A stretch of 64,000 bases of DNA from an uncultured Lachnospiraceae bacterium (GTDB lineage Bacteria > Bacillota > Clostridia > Lachnospirales > Lachnospiraceae), in contig CAMXQE010000005.1 of the NCBI GenBank assembly GCA_947246015.1, positions 59,522 through 123,521 on the forward strand, read 5' to 3'. Positions 42,968 through 51,829 of this stretch are shown piece after piece. The notes beneath the pieces are model-generated. The model saw only the letters and a program-made list of their open reading frames with translations, ran no database searches and was not told where the DNA came from. Made by a program: the position numbers and the translations under genes. Position 1 is the stretch's first letter; the number at the start of each line of letters is the position of its first letter.

Positions 42968-44266
42968 ATGCTTCAGTTTATACAATTTCTGAAGGGGTAT
43001 GTCTGCATCAGGGTATGGGGGTATTCGCCGGAACGGTTTATGAACCTGTGCAGCAATCATGATATTTTTTTATGGGATATCCGGAACTGCGGGGAATATT
43101 ATACGATGTGCATTACGGTGTCGGGATTCCGCAGGTTAAAGGGAATCGTAAGGAAGACGGGGACAAAGGTAGCCATACAAAAGCGTTGTGGACTGCCTTT
43201 TTTTGTGCCGAAGATGAAGCGCAGGAAAATTTTCCTGCTGGGGCTTATCGGAAGCCTGGCATTCTGGATGTGGATGTCTACTTTTATATGGGCGGTGGAA
43301 ATAGAAGGGAATTATTCGATTTCCGATGATATCTTTATGGATTTTTTAAAGCAGAACGATGTTTTTGTCGGAATGAAAAGAGCGGAGGTCAATATCGAGG
43401 AACTGGAGAAAAAAATCCGTCAGGATTTCGGAATCGTCACATGGACTTCGGCTAAAATAGACGGAACCCGTTTGGAAATACAGATTAAGGAAAACGAAGT
43501 GGATACAGGGGCACAGGAGGAAGGAGATACAAAGGAGCGGGGGGAGACGGGAAATGAGTTCGGTTCCGACCTGATAGCGGAAGAAGACGGACAGATTGTA
43601 AGCATGGTGACGCGTGCAGGGGTTCCGCAGGTGGCGGTGGGAGCGGAGGTAAAGAAAGGGGATGTACTGGTGGCGGGAAGCGTACCGGTGTATAACGAGG
43701 ATGCCACCGTGAAAAAATATCAGTATTATGATGCGGACGCGGATATTTTCATCAGCCGTTTCTGGCAGCAGACAGAGGAACTTCCGCTTACTTATGAAAA
43801 AAAGGAGTATACGGGAGAGGAAAAGAAGGAATGGTTTCTTGATATTATGGGAAAGGAAATGGTTCTGCGGTTAGGAAAGGTAAAATATGAGAATTATGAT
43901 AAAGTGACGGATAAGAAGCAGGTAAAGCTGCTGGATAATTTTTACCTGCCGGTTTATTACGGCAGCAGTGTGAACAGGGAATATGTGCTGACGGATAATA
44001 TTTATACAAAAGAAGAAGTAAAAACCGTATTTTCTGAAAAATTAATAAAATTTATAGCAGGTTTGGAGGAAAAAGGGGTACAAATAATTAAAAAAAATGT
44101 TACAATAGATAAGAAAAATAAAAAGTGGCAGATGCACGTGGATTTGCAGATTGTGGAACAGACCGGAAAGAATATTCCGATTGTGCCGCAGGCGGAGGAA
44201 GCTGCGGCAGGGGAAGCTGCAGAAGGGGAAGAGACGGCGGGAGAAGAAAATCAGGATGCAGATTGA
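42968..44266 (+). CDS. yqfD: Sporulation protein YqfD
   Basis: YqfD is a membrane protein required for normal sporulation in Bacillus, with a role in the engulfed forespore not fully defined. The 432 residues begin FIQFLKGYVCIRVWGYSPER, with one membrane segment near 85-105 (IFLLGLIGSLAFWMWMSTFI). A large extracytoplasmic part follows (VEIEGNYSISDDIFMDFL, DLIAEEDGQIVSMVTRAGVP, VKKGDVLVAGSVPVY). The C-terminal tail is Glu/Ala-rich. GGGGG precedes the ATG. It sits in the conserved yqfC-yqfD-phoH-ybeY order. Confidence 0.93.
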   Translation: MLQFIQFLKGYVCIRVWGYSPERFMNLCSNHDIFLWDIRNCGEYYTMCITVSGFRRLKGIVRKTGTKVAIQKRCGLPFFVPKMKRRKIFLLGLIGSLAFWMWMSTFIWAVEIEGNYSISDDIFMDFLKQNDVFVGMKRAEVNIEELEKKIRQDFGIVTWTSAKIDGTRLEIQIKENEVDTGAQEEGDTKERGETGNEFGSDLIAEEDGQIVSMVTRAGVPQVAVGAEVKKGDVLVAGSVPVYNEDATVKKYQYYDADADIFISRFWQQTEELPLTYEKKEYTGEEKKEWFLDIMGKEMVLRLGKVKYENYDKVTDKKQVKLLDNFYLPVYYGSSVNREYVLTDNIYTKEEVKTVFSEKLIKFIAGLEEKGVQIIKKNVTIDKKNKKWQMHVDLQIVEQTGKNIPIVPQAEEAAAGEAAEGEETAGEENQDAD

Positions 44267-44290
44267 CGGATGTGCCCGGATGGGAGTTTT

Positions 44291-45346
44291 ATGGAATTGA
44301 CAGAATGCCGGATTCATGTTCCGACAGAACATATGCAGAATATATTCGGACAATATGATTCGTATATGAAGAAAATCGAACGGAGCTTTGACGTCATGAT
44401 GATTGACCGGGACGGCGAAGTCAGGATTAGCGGGAAATCTGATTCCGTGAAACGGGCGGAACATGTGCTGAAGCAGCTGACAGGATTATCGGAGAGAGGA
44501 AATGTAATTCAGGAACAGAACGTGGATTATGCAATAGCAATGGAGCTGGATATGGAAATGAGTACGGGAAACAAAATAAATCAGGAAGGGGAAACAGGGG
44601 AACAGAGAGATATATTGATTGAGATAGACAAGGACTGTATCTGCCATACCGTAAGCGGGAAGCCGGTTAAGCCGAAGACTTTAGGGCAGAAGCGGTATGT
44701 GGACGCCATCCGGGACAATATGATTGTATTCGGACTGGGGCCTGCCGGAACGGGAAAAACCTATCTGGCAATGGCGATGGCCATTACTGCATTTAAGAAG
44801 GAAGAGGTCAGCCGCATCATACTGACGCGTCCTGCCATTGAGGCGGGAGAGAAACTGGGATTCCTGCCGGGAGATTTGCAGAGTAAGGTGGACCCATATC
44901 TGCGTCCTTTATATGATGCGCTGTATCAGATTATGGGAGCGGACAGTTTTACTAGAAATATGGAAAAGGGCCTGATAGAAGTGGCTCCTCTGGCCTATAT
45001 GAGAGGGCGGACCCTGGACAATGCATATATTATACTGGATGAGGCACAGAATACAACGCCGGCGCAGATGAAAATGTTCCTGACCCGTATCGGATTTGGT
45101 TCGAAGGTAGTCGTGACCGGTGATGCTTCGCAGAAGGATTTGGCGCCGGGGACGGCATCGGGGCTGGATGTGGCGGCAAAGGTGCTGGCGAAAATCGAGG
45201 ATATCGCTTTCTGCCAGCTGACCAGTAAGGATGTGGTAAGGCATCCGCTGGTGCAGAAAATCGTTAAGGCATACGAAGACTATGAGAAGGCGGATGAACG
45301 CAGACAGACGAAAGCAAAAGGCGGCAGGGAGAAGAGACGGTCATGA
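44291..45346 (+). CDS. phoH: PhoH-family ATPase
   Basis: The ATG at 44291 has GGGAG 5-6 nt upstream, giving 351 residues; an in-frame ATG at 44270 is the alternative. The N-terminal part is a KH-like region (MMIDRDGEVRISGKSDSVKR). The ATPase core has Walker A FGLGPAGTGKTYLAMAMAI, then RPAIEAGEKLGFLPGDLQ and Walker B YIILDEAQNTTPAQMKMFL. The VVTGDASQKDL sensor block follows. PhoH proteins are cytoplasmic and thought to act in RNA metabolism alongside YbeY, encoded next. ybeY overlaps this gene by 4 nt (ATGA). Specific RNA targets are unknown. Confidence 0.93.
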   Translation: MELTECRIHVPTEHMQNIFGQYDSYMKKIERSFDVMMIDRDGEVRISGKSDSVKRAEHVLKQLTGLSERGNVIQEQNVDYAIAMELDMEMSTGNKINQEGETGEQRDILIEIDKDCICHTVSGKPVKPKTLGQKRYVDAIRDNMIVFGLGPAGTGKTYLAMAMAITAFKKEEVSRIILTRPAIEAGEKLGFLPGDLQSKVDPYLRPLYDALYQIMGADSFTRNMEKGLIEVAPLAYMRGRTLDNAYIILDEAQNTTPAQMKMFLTRIGFGSKVVVTGDASQKDLAPGTASGLDVAAKVLAKIEDIAFCQLTSKDVVRHPLVQKIVKAYEDYEKADERRQTKAKGGREKRRS

Positions 45347-45846
45347 CTTGTTATGTAGAAAACGAAACGGAAAGGGTGTTTTCTTTTTCCGTAGAAGAGA
45401 CAGTAAAGGATGTGGCGGAGACGGTGCTTGACAGTGAACAGTGTCCCTATGAGGCCATAGTGAATGTACTGCTTACGGACAATGGAGGAATCAGGGAGTT
45501 TAACAGACTCTACCGGAATATCGACCGGGAGACGGATGTGCTTTCTTTTCCGAATATCGAATACGAAGAGCCGGCGGATTTTAACCATGCGGAGGAAGCG
45601 GAGGCGGATTGTTTTGACCCCGACAGCGGGGAACTGGTTTTAGGCGATATCATTGTTTCGGTGGACAAGGTAGAGGAACAGGCACGAAGCTACGGGCACA
45701 GTGAGCTGCGGGAATTTGCTTTCCTGATTGCGCACAGTATGCTGCATCTGTGCGGCTATGACCATATGGAGGAAGCGGAAGCTGCCGTAATGGAAGAAAA
45801 GCAGGAGAAAGTACTGGAGGCATTGGGAATTACGAGAAACAGATAA
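45343..45846 (+). CDS. ybeY: Endoribonuclease YbeY (rRNA maturation factor)
   Basis: YbeY is a zinc-dependent endoribonuclease that helps mature the 3' end of 16S rRNA and supports ribosome quality control. The 167 residues contain VNVLLTDNGGIREFNRLYRN, the conserved RETDVLSFPN, LGDIIVSVDKVEEQARSYGH, and the zinc motif AHSMLHLCGYDH with three histidines in H-x3-H-x5-H spacing. Full length. The start overlaps the phoH stop (ATGA), and the flippase gene follows. Confidence 0.95.
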   Translation: MTCYVENETERVFSFSVEETVKDVAETVLDSEQCPYEAIVNVLLTDNGGIREFNRLYRNIDRETDVLSFPNIEYEEPADFNHAEEAEADCFDPDSGELVLGDIIVSVDKVEEQARSYGHSELREFAFLIAHSMLHLCGYDHMEEAEAAVMEEKQEKVLEALGITRNR

Positions 45847-45917
45847 GGCATCCGCAGAGGTTAGGATTGCATCAGGGCGGAATACGGTTGAAAAAAAGCA
45901 AAAGGAACAGGGATAAA

Positions 45918-47567
45918 ATGAGGCAGGAAACGAAAGCAAAGAGAGGCGGCAGGGGTAAGAGACGGGAATGGATGGTGAATGTAGGTTTAATTGCCTATAT
46001 CATCGGACTTGTTCTCCGTATACCTTTAAGCCGCATGATAGGGGATAAAGGCATTGGGTTTTATGCAGGCGCCATGGAACTGTATGCAGTGGTCAGCATC
46101 TTATTTTCTTATGGGATAGCGCGGGCGTTGACGGCACAGATAAAGTACAGGGTCAGAAGGGAAATGTTCAGAAGCGCGAAGAGAGTGTACCGGGATGTCA
46201 TGATTATGACGCTAGTACTCGGCGCGCTGTTTATGGCAGGGGCTGCTGTTTTTTCGGAATTCATAGCTGGTACCCTGCTGTTGGAGCCCAGAGGATATCT
46301 GGCAGTGATTGCAGCGGCTCCGGCTGTTTTCCTTTCTTCGTTGATGGGAGTCATGCGGGGATATTTTCAGGGCATGGGCGCCATGCTTCCTGCGGTGCAT
46401 TCCCGTCTGTTAGAGAAAATCATACAGTTTGGCGCCAGCCTGCTGCTTGGGGCGGCATTTTATTCATTTGGGGAGAAAGTGGCCGCACTGCGCAAGACTC
46501 CGGAGTTTGCTGCGGCTTACGGGGCGATGGGAGCGGCGCTTGGATGGTCGGTGGCCTGTCTGTTCGGCGTTCTCCATCTGGTATTCATCCGTATGGTTTA
46601 TGCGGGGACTTTTAAGCAGCAGCTGATGCGGGATAATTCCAGGTATGCGGAACCTAACCTGCAGGTTTTCCTGACTTTTTTTCAGACTGCTCTGCCCTAT
46701 ATGCTCTGTGCTCTGCTTTATAATATGAATTATCTGGTGGATCAGAGAATCTTTAACTATGCCATGAATGTAAAAGAAAAGGGAAGCATCAGGGTTGCGC
46801 ATTGGGGCGTATACTATGGAAAATACAGCGTAGTCATCGGAATTGCCGCTGTTTTATGCGCTTATGCAGGCGCAATGGGGGCTCCGAGAATCGTACAGCT
46901 GCAGGAAAAACAGGAAAACAGGGAGGCACAGTTTCGGTTCGGCAATCTGCTGCATTATCTGGCAATCCTCACGGTACCATGCGCCATATGGCTGGCGGTA
47001 CTGGCGGAACCGATTGTTGGTATCTTTTTTACCGGAGATACGGAAACCGCTGTATCATTGATTCAGGCAGGTTCCGCTGTGGTGGTATTGTTTCCGTTTG
47101 CTTATTTGTTCATGAATATCATGCAGCGTATCCGGAACCACCGGATTATTATTTTCGGCGGGCTGGCGGCATTTCTCCTGCACCTGCTGTTTCTGATTAT
47201 TCTGGTTTCCGCTACCGGTATGGGAATACATGCCGTGGCCTGCGGTATGATTGTGTTTTGGCTGGCGGTCTGTGTGGCAGGTTTTATCGGTGTGAAAGGA
47301 TATTTATCTTATATGCCTGACTGGATACGTTCCTTTGCCATTCCGGCCGTATGTGCGGGAGTTTCCGGTCTGGTGGCTATGTTCCTGTGCAGACTGCTGA
47401 TTGGTTTGGTCGGGAATATACTGACTTTGGTCATCTGCCTTGTCTTGTGTCTTGTGATTTATAACGTACTGCTCGTTCTGTTAAAGGGGGTAAGGGAAGA
47501 CGAATTAAGGGAGATGCCGGGAGGAACGATTCTCCTGCGTCTGTGGGAGAGAGTACATTTAATTTAG
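45918..47567 (+). CDS. SpoVB/MviN-like polysaccharide flippase
   Basis: This is a multidrug/oligosaccharidyl-lipid/polysaccharide (MOP) exporter-type membrane protein with about 14 hydrophobic segments. It starts with a basic leader and WMVNVGLIAYIIGLVLRIPL; the family-typical PALVSSLMG-like region reads AAPAVFLSSLMGVMRGYFQG. The ATG at 45918 (549 residues) follows CAGGGATAAA; TTG codons at 45888 and 45867 are in frame and would add basic residues. SpoVB members move peptidoglycan lipid precursors during cortex formation. The placement beside yqfD and ybeY supports a sporulation or envelope role, but substrate is not shown. Confidence 0.85.
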   Translation: MRQETKAKRGGRGKRREWMVNVGLIAYIIGLVLRIPLSRMIGDKGIGFYAGAMELYAVVSILFSYGIARALTAQIKYRVRREMFRSAKRVYRDVMIMTLVLGALFMAGAAVFSEFIAGTLLLEPRGYLAVIAAAPAVFLSSLMGVMRGYFQGMGAMLPAVHSRLLEKIIQFGASLLLGAAFYSFGEKVAALRKTPEFAAAYGAMGAALGWSVACLFGVLHLVFIRMVYAGTFKQQLMRDNSRYAEPNLQVFLTFFQTALPYMLCALLYNMNYLVDQRIFNYAMNVKEKGSIRVAHWGVYYGKYSVVIGIAAVLCAYAGAMGAPRIVQLQEKQENREAQFRFGNLLHYLAILTVPCAIWLAVLAEPIVGIFFTGDTETAVSLIQAGSAVVVLFPFAYLFMNIMQRIRNHRIIIFGGLAAFLLHLLFLIILVSATGMGIHAVACGMIVFWLAVCVAGFIGVKGYLSYMPDWIRSFAIPAVCAGVSGLVAMFLCRLLIGLVGNILTLVICLVLCLVIYNVLLVLLKGVREDELREMPGGTILLRLWERVHLI

Positions 47568-47662
47568 AAAATCGAATAAAATCGGAAAAATCCGCTGATA
47601 CTGTTAGTGGCGCAAAGAAGAAAGCAAGTGGTGCAAGAAACAGCGCAGAAATGGGGAAACCT

Positions 47663-48313
47663 ATGAAGATAGCCAAACGTATCAGCGTTTTTTTTATTAT
47701 TCCGGTGGGAATGTATTCTTTGGGATTTTACTCCCATATGAAGTTGGAAGAAGAATTTTATCCCGGCAGATACCGGACGGTGCAGGTAGAAGAAGTCAGT
47801 CCGGCTGTGCAGCCTGAGGAGACGGTCAGCGTACAGCCGCAGGTCATTACGGCCTCCGCAGAGGACAATCCGGTTATCAGTGCGGATACCCAGTATATCA
47901 TACAGGAAGTGGATTTAAAAAAAGATACTTCCGTAGAGACACAATGGAAAGTGCCGGATAAATATATAGGAATGGACCGGAAAAGCTTTATCAGAGAGAT
48001 GGAACTATATCAGCAGTCTCCTTCCTTAAAGGACCAGGAGCTGGGCTTCGTGAGCGTGGAAGTGATATCCTTTTCCAAAGCGCGGGTAGTGATAAGGAAA
48101 AACTATATGTTCCGGGAGGCGTACAGCAGTTTTTATCTGGTGAATGAGAAGAACTATGTGGTGGTATACTGCGACGACCTGAAAACCATATACATGAATA
48201 CAAACATTACGCTGGATTCGCTTCCGGATAATCTGAAGCAGGAGATTATTCAGAATAAATATATCGCCACGGAGGAGGAACTGTATAATTTTCTGGAGTC
48301 CTATTCCAGTTGA
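47663..48313 (+). CDS. Membrane-anchored protein with BofC-like C-terminus
   Basis: The ATG at 47663 (GGGGAAA upstream) gives 216 residues; an ATG at 47651 is also in frame. It has an N-terminal anchor (ISVFFIIPVGMYSLGFYSHM), a low-complexity linker and an extracytoplasmic C-terminal domain. That domain has EVISFSKARVVIRKNYMF, YLVNEKNYVVVYCDDLKTIY and the terminal LKQEIIQNKYIATEEELYNF. The last part resembles the BofC C-terminal domain, which in Bacillus controls SpoIVB signalling in sporulation. The match is by eye and partial. Its location after the flippase fits an envelope or sporulation role. Confidence 0.72.
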   Translation: MKIAKRISVFFIIPVGMYSLGFYSHMKLEEEFYPGRYRTVQVEEVSPAVQPEETVSVQPQVITASAEDNPVISADTQYIIQEVDLKKDTSVETQWKVPDKYIGMDRKSFIREMELYQQSPSLKDQELGFVSVEVISFSKARVVIRKNYMFREAYSSFYLVNEKNYVVVYCDDLKTIYMNTNITLDSLPDNLKQEIIQNKYIATEEELYNFLESYSS

Positions 48314-48344
48314 GGGGCAGATGTGTGAATGGGATGCACAGGAT

Positions 48345-48392
48345 ATGGGATAGTGGTCTTGCGGAAGCGCGTCCGCAAGACCACTATCCCAT
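48345..48392. repeat. Perfect 21-bp inverted repeat with 6-nt loop
   Basis: The left arm (48345-48365, beginning ATGGGATAGTGGTC) is perfectly complementary to the right arm (48372-48392), with loop AGCGCG. No T-run follows on either strand. It fills most of the gap between two co-directional genes. Confidence 0.9.
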
Positions 48393-48476
48393 CCGCTATG
48401 CGTCCGGTCTGCACCACACACAATTATTCCGCATGTGCATTGAAGGAACGCTTGATGTGTGATATGATAGGGAAGC

Positions 48477-49856
48477 ATGGAAAACGGGCGGGAGAGTGCG
48501 GAACGGAGGGAAAGTCTGGTGAGAAGGGTAGCAGTAATCGGAGGCGGTGCGGCAGGGATGATGGCGGCAGTTACGGCAGCAGAGTTCGGCGCAGCGGTAA
48601 CTTTGTATGAAAAAAATGACCGGGTAGGTAAGAAGATACTGGCTACAGGGAATGGAAAGTGTAATTTTTCCAATCGGGATTTTTCGGTGGACTGTTATTA
48701 CGGAAACGGTTTGGAAGGTGCGGATGTACATAAGCTGGAACGGCTGTTCCGGCAGTTTTCAGTGGGAGATGCGGTGGATTTTTTCAAAGAGGCGGGAATG
48801 CTGGTGAAGGAAAAGAACGGCGGTCTTTATCCGTGGTCGGAACAGGCTTCCACGGTGCTGGATATTCTGAGGGCGGAACTGGACAGGCGGAAGGTAGAAG
48901 TACGGGTTTCGGAAGGAACCGAGAGTATTTGGATGGGAAAAGGGGCGGAAACAGGATTGTTCCGTCCGGAACCTTTTGGAAGCAGCAGCGGCGGTTATCA
49001 TGCTGTGGTTATTGCCTGCGGCGGCTGTGCGGCGGCTAAAACGGGGTCGGACGGGGATGGATATAAACTGGCAAAGAAGCTGGGACACCGGATTGTTCCT
49101 ACGGTTCCGGCGCTTGTGCAGCTGCGGTGCAGCGATGGTTTTTTTAAGATAGTAACGGGGGTCAGATGTGAAGCAGGAGTGACGCTGTATACCGGAGCGG
49201 GAGATGCGGGAAAAGAAAACGGCAAAGACAGGGAAAAGGGAATGGAAAGCGGCAGGAGAGGGAAAGGGTCCGGCATAGGTGTCCGGATACAGGAGGAAAT
49301 CGGGGAACTGCAGTTTACCGATTACGGAATATCCGGCATTCCGGTTTTCCAGTTAAGCCGTCAGGCGGCATACCTGTTAATGGAAAAAAAGAGTGCGGAT
49401 GTATGGATTGATTTTTTTCCGCGTATGGAACGGCGGGAATTTGAGGAAATGTGCGAGCAGCGTCTGTGCCGCAGGCAGGGAAAAACCGTAGAGGGATTTT
49501 TACTGGGGATGGCGAATAAGAAAATCAATCTGCTGCTGTTAAAACAGGCGGGATTTAAGCCGGAGGAACAGGCGGACGCGGCAGGGATTAAGAGATTGAA
49601 GAAGCTGTTGTATTCCTATCGGGGACTGCAGGTGCATGTATCTGCGGCCAATTCCTTTGAGCACGCGCAGGTGACGGCGGGAGGAGTGGATATGGCGGAG
49701 GTGTCGGACTGTCTTTCCTCTTTGAAGGTGCCGGGCGTGTATTTTGCGGGTGAGGTATTGGATGTGGACGGCAGGTGCGGAGGATATAACCTTCAGTGGG
49801 CGTGGACGAGCGGTTATGTTGCAGGGAGGAGCGCGGCGTTAGGAGACGTAATATGA
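48477..49856 (+). CDS. HI0933-family (BaiN-like) FAD-dependent oxidoreductase
   Basis: The 459-residue flavoprotein has the FAD-binding VRRVAVIGGGAAGMMAAVTA and the family-defining ATGNGKCNFSNRDF. It also has FKEAGMLVKEKNGGLYPWSE, FTDYGISGIPVFQLSR and the C-terminal FAGEVLDVDGRCGGYNLQWA with WTSGYVAG. Members are annotated as aminoacetone oxidase or, for BaiN, bile-acid-related reductase; the substrate here cannot be told. A variable Gly/Lys-rich insert near 240-265 is unusual. The ATG at 48477 is poorly served by a ribosome site; a GTG at 48519 just before RRVAVIG is possible. The next gene overlaps by 4 nt (ATGA). Confidence 0.88.
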   Translation: MENGRESAERRESLVRRVAVIGGGAAGMMAAVTAAEFGAAVTLYEKNDRVGKKILATGNGKCNFSNRDFSVDCYYGNGLEGADVHKLERLFRQFSVGDAVDFFKEAGMLVKEKNGGLYPWSEQASTVLDILRAELDRRKVEVRVSEGTESIWMGKGAETGLFRPEPFGSSSGGYHAVVIACGGCAAAKTGSDGDGYKLAKKLGHRIVPTVPALVQLRCSDGFFKIVTGVRCEAGVTLYTGAGDAGKENGKDREKGMESGRRGKGSGIGVRIQEEIGELQFTDYGISGIPVFQLSRQAAYLLMEKKSADVWIDFFPRMERREFEEMCEQRLCRRQGKTVEGFLLGMANKKINLLLLKQAGFKPEEQADAAGIKRLKKLLYSYRGLQVHVSAANSFEHAQVTAGGVDMAEVSDCLSSLKVPGVYFAGEVLDVDGRCGGYNLQWAWTSGYVAGRSAALGDVI

Positions 49857-51829
49857 TTCGGATTAGTCAGATAAAATTGAAACCGGGCCAGGGGCCGGAG
49901 GAATTGGAGAAAAAAATCAGAAAGCTGCTCAGAGTGCCGGAAAAGACGGATTTCCGGTGGCAGATAGTGAAAAGTTCTGTTGATGCACGGAAAAAACCGG
50001 AGATTTATATCAGTTATACGGTAGAGGTGACGGGTCTGGAGGAACGGACGGTTATGAAACGATGCAGAGACAAGTCGGTCAGTGTTGAAAAACCGGTCTG
50101 TTATCGTTTCCCGCCATATGGCAGAGAGAAACTGAACAGGCGTCCGGTCGTGGTCGGAACCGGGCCGGCAGGATTGTTCTGCGGGTATATGCTGGCGCTT
50201 CACGGATACCGGCCGATTCTGTTGGAACGGGGACAGCGGGCAGAGGAACGGTGCCGGACGGTAGAGGCTTTTTGGAAAGACGGCGTGCTGGATACGGAAT
50301 GCAATGTGCAGTTCGGCGAAGGCGGTGCAGGAACTTTTTCTGATGGAAAGCTGAATACGCTCGTAAAGGATAAGGAGGGACGGAACAGGGAAGTGCTCCG
50401 GATTCTGGTTGAGGCAGGGGCGCCGGAGAATATTCTGTATGAAGGAAAGCCGCATATCGGAACGGATATTCTGGTGAAGGTGGTGAGCCATATGCGCCGG
50501 ACCATTCTTGCCCATGGCGGTGAGGTGAGATTTGGGACGAAAATGACAAAACTGCGGATGGAAAACGGAAAGATAACCGGAGTCCTGACGGAGAAGACAT
50601 CTCATACGGACATCATAAAAAAAGATATTATAAAAAAAGATATCATAAAAACAGATATCATAGAAACAGATGTCATAGAAACAGACATTGTCGTGCTTGC
50701 CATCGGGCACAGCGCACGGGATACGTTTCAGATGCTGTACGACAGCCGGATACCGATGGAAGCAAAGGCTTTTGCAGTGGGCCTGCGTGTGGAACATCCG
50801 CAGAAACTGATTAATGGTTCGCAGTATGGAACTGAAGCACCGGAATTCCTTCCGCCGGCGTCCTATAAGCTAACGGCGCAGACAAAGGGAGGGCGCGGTG
50901 TTTATTCGTTCTGTATGTGTCCGGGAGGCTATGTTGTGAACGCTTCCTCGGAGGCAGGCAGACTGGCGGTCAACGGTATGAGTTACAGCGGGCGGAACGG
51001 GGAGAATGCCAACAGTGCGGTAGTGGTATCCGTGACACCGCAGGATTACGGAAGCAGCCATCCGTTAGGCGGACTGGCTTTTCAGCGCAGACTGGAAGAG
51101 AAAGCCTATGAAGTAGGAGGCGGAAAGGTTCCGGTGGAGCGTTACGGAGATTTCAGGAAAGCAGTGGCAGGACAAGAGTCTGGAGAAATGAAGCCGGGTA
51201 CCGATGAATGGAATGCAAAGGTTTATTTGCCTCAGATAAAGGGAGAATGGCAGTTTGCATCTGTCCATGATATTTTGCCGGAGGAACTGAACCGTGCATT
51301 TTTAGAGGGGATGGAAGCTTTCGGGAGAATGATAGACGGGTTCGCATCGGAACAGGTTTTCCTTTCGGGAGTCGAAAGCAGGACGTCTTCTCCGGTAAGA
51401 ATCCACAGAGACGCTTCGGGACAGTCGGAGGTAAAAGGTCTATATCCCTGCGGGGAAGGAGCGGGATATGCCGGAGGCATTACCTCGGCGGCGATGGACG
51501 GAATACGGATTGCGGAGCTGATTGCAGAAAAATATATGCCGCTACGGGAAGATGGGGATGTGTCGGAAAACAAAATGGCACGGGAGAATAAATCGATACA
51601 GGAAAAGAAAATAGTGTCGGAAAACAGAGCTGTACGGAAGAAAGAAGTGCCGGAGAACAGAACGGTACGGAAAGAAACAGTGCCGGAAAACAGAGCGGTA
51701 CGGAAAGAAACAGTGCCGGAAAACAGTGCGGTACGGAAGAAAGCAGTGCCGGAAAACAGAACGGTACGGAAGAAAACAGGACAGGAAAGCGGGGCAGGGA
51801 ATGGAAGCGGAAAGAAAGACAATAGATAA
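49853..51829 (+). CDS. Uncharacterised FAD-dependent dehydrogenase (COG2509 type) with repeat tail
   Basis: The ATG at 49853 overlaps the previous stop as ATGA, giving 658 residues. The N-terminal domain (MIRISQIKLKPGQGPEELEK, then DFRWQIVKSSVDARKK) is typical of this flavoprotein family. The FAD motif PVVVGTGPAGLFCGYML follows, with QFGEGGAGTFSDGKLNTLVK and the closing YPCGEGAGYAGGITSAAMDG. Two oddities stand out: an internal DIIKKDII-type repeat near 250-275, and a C-terminal tail of about 85 residues built from repeats of EN[RS]AVRKKxVP. The conserved enzyme core is complete without either. The tail overlaps proB by 29 nt. Substrate unknown. Confidence 0.86.
   Translation: MIRISQIKLKPGQGPEELEKKIRKLLRVPEKTDFRWQIVKSSVDARKKPEIYISYTVEVTGLEERTVMKRCRDKSVSVEKPVCYRFPPYGREKLNRRPVVVGTGPAGLFCGYMLALHGYRPILLERGQRAEERCRTVEAFWKDGVLDTECNVQFGEGGAGTFSDGKLNTLVKDKEGRNREVLRILVEAGAPENILYEGKPHIGTDILVKVVSHMRRTILAHGGEVRFGTKMTKLRMENGKITGVLTEKTSHTDIIKKDIIKKDIIKTDIIETDVIETDIVVLAIGHSARDTFQMLYDSRIPMEAKAFAVGLRVEHPQKLINGSQYGTEAPEFLPPASYKLTAQTKGGRGVYSFCMCPGGYVVNASSEAGRLAVNGMSYSGRNGENANSAVVVSVTPQDYGSSHPLGGLAFQRRLEEKAYEVGGGKVPVERYGDFRKAVAGQESGEMKPGTDEWNAKVYLPQIKGEWQFASVHDILPEELNRAFLEGMEAFGRMIDGFASEQVFLSGVESRTSSPVRIHRDASGQSEVKGLYPCGEGAGYAGGITSAAMDGIRIAELIAEKYMPLREDGDVSENKMARENKSIQEKKIVSENRAVRKKEVPENRTVRKETVPENRAVRKETVPENSAVRKKAVPENRTVRKKTGQESGAGNGSGKKDNR

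Noticed and set aside
49814..50797. Minus-strand frame of 327 residues opposite the flavoprotein
   Set aside because: It is an antisense shadow rich in His/Phe/Cys with repeated CFYDI units that merely mirror the DIIKK repeat.
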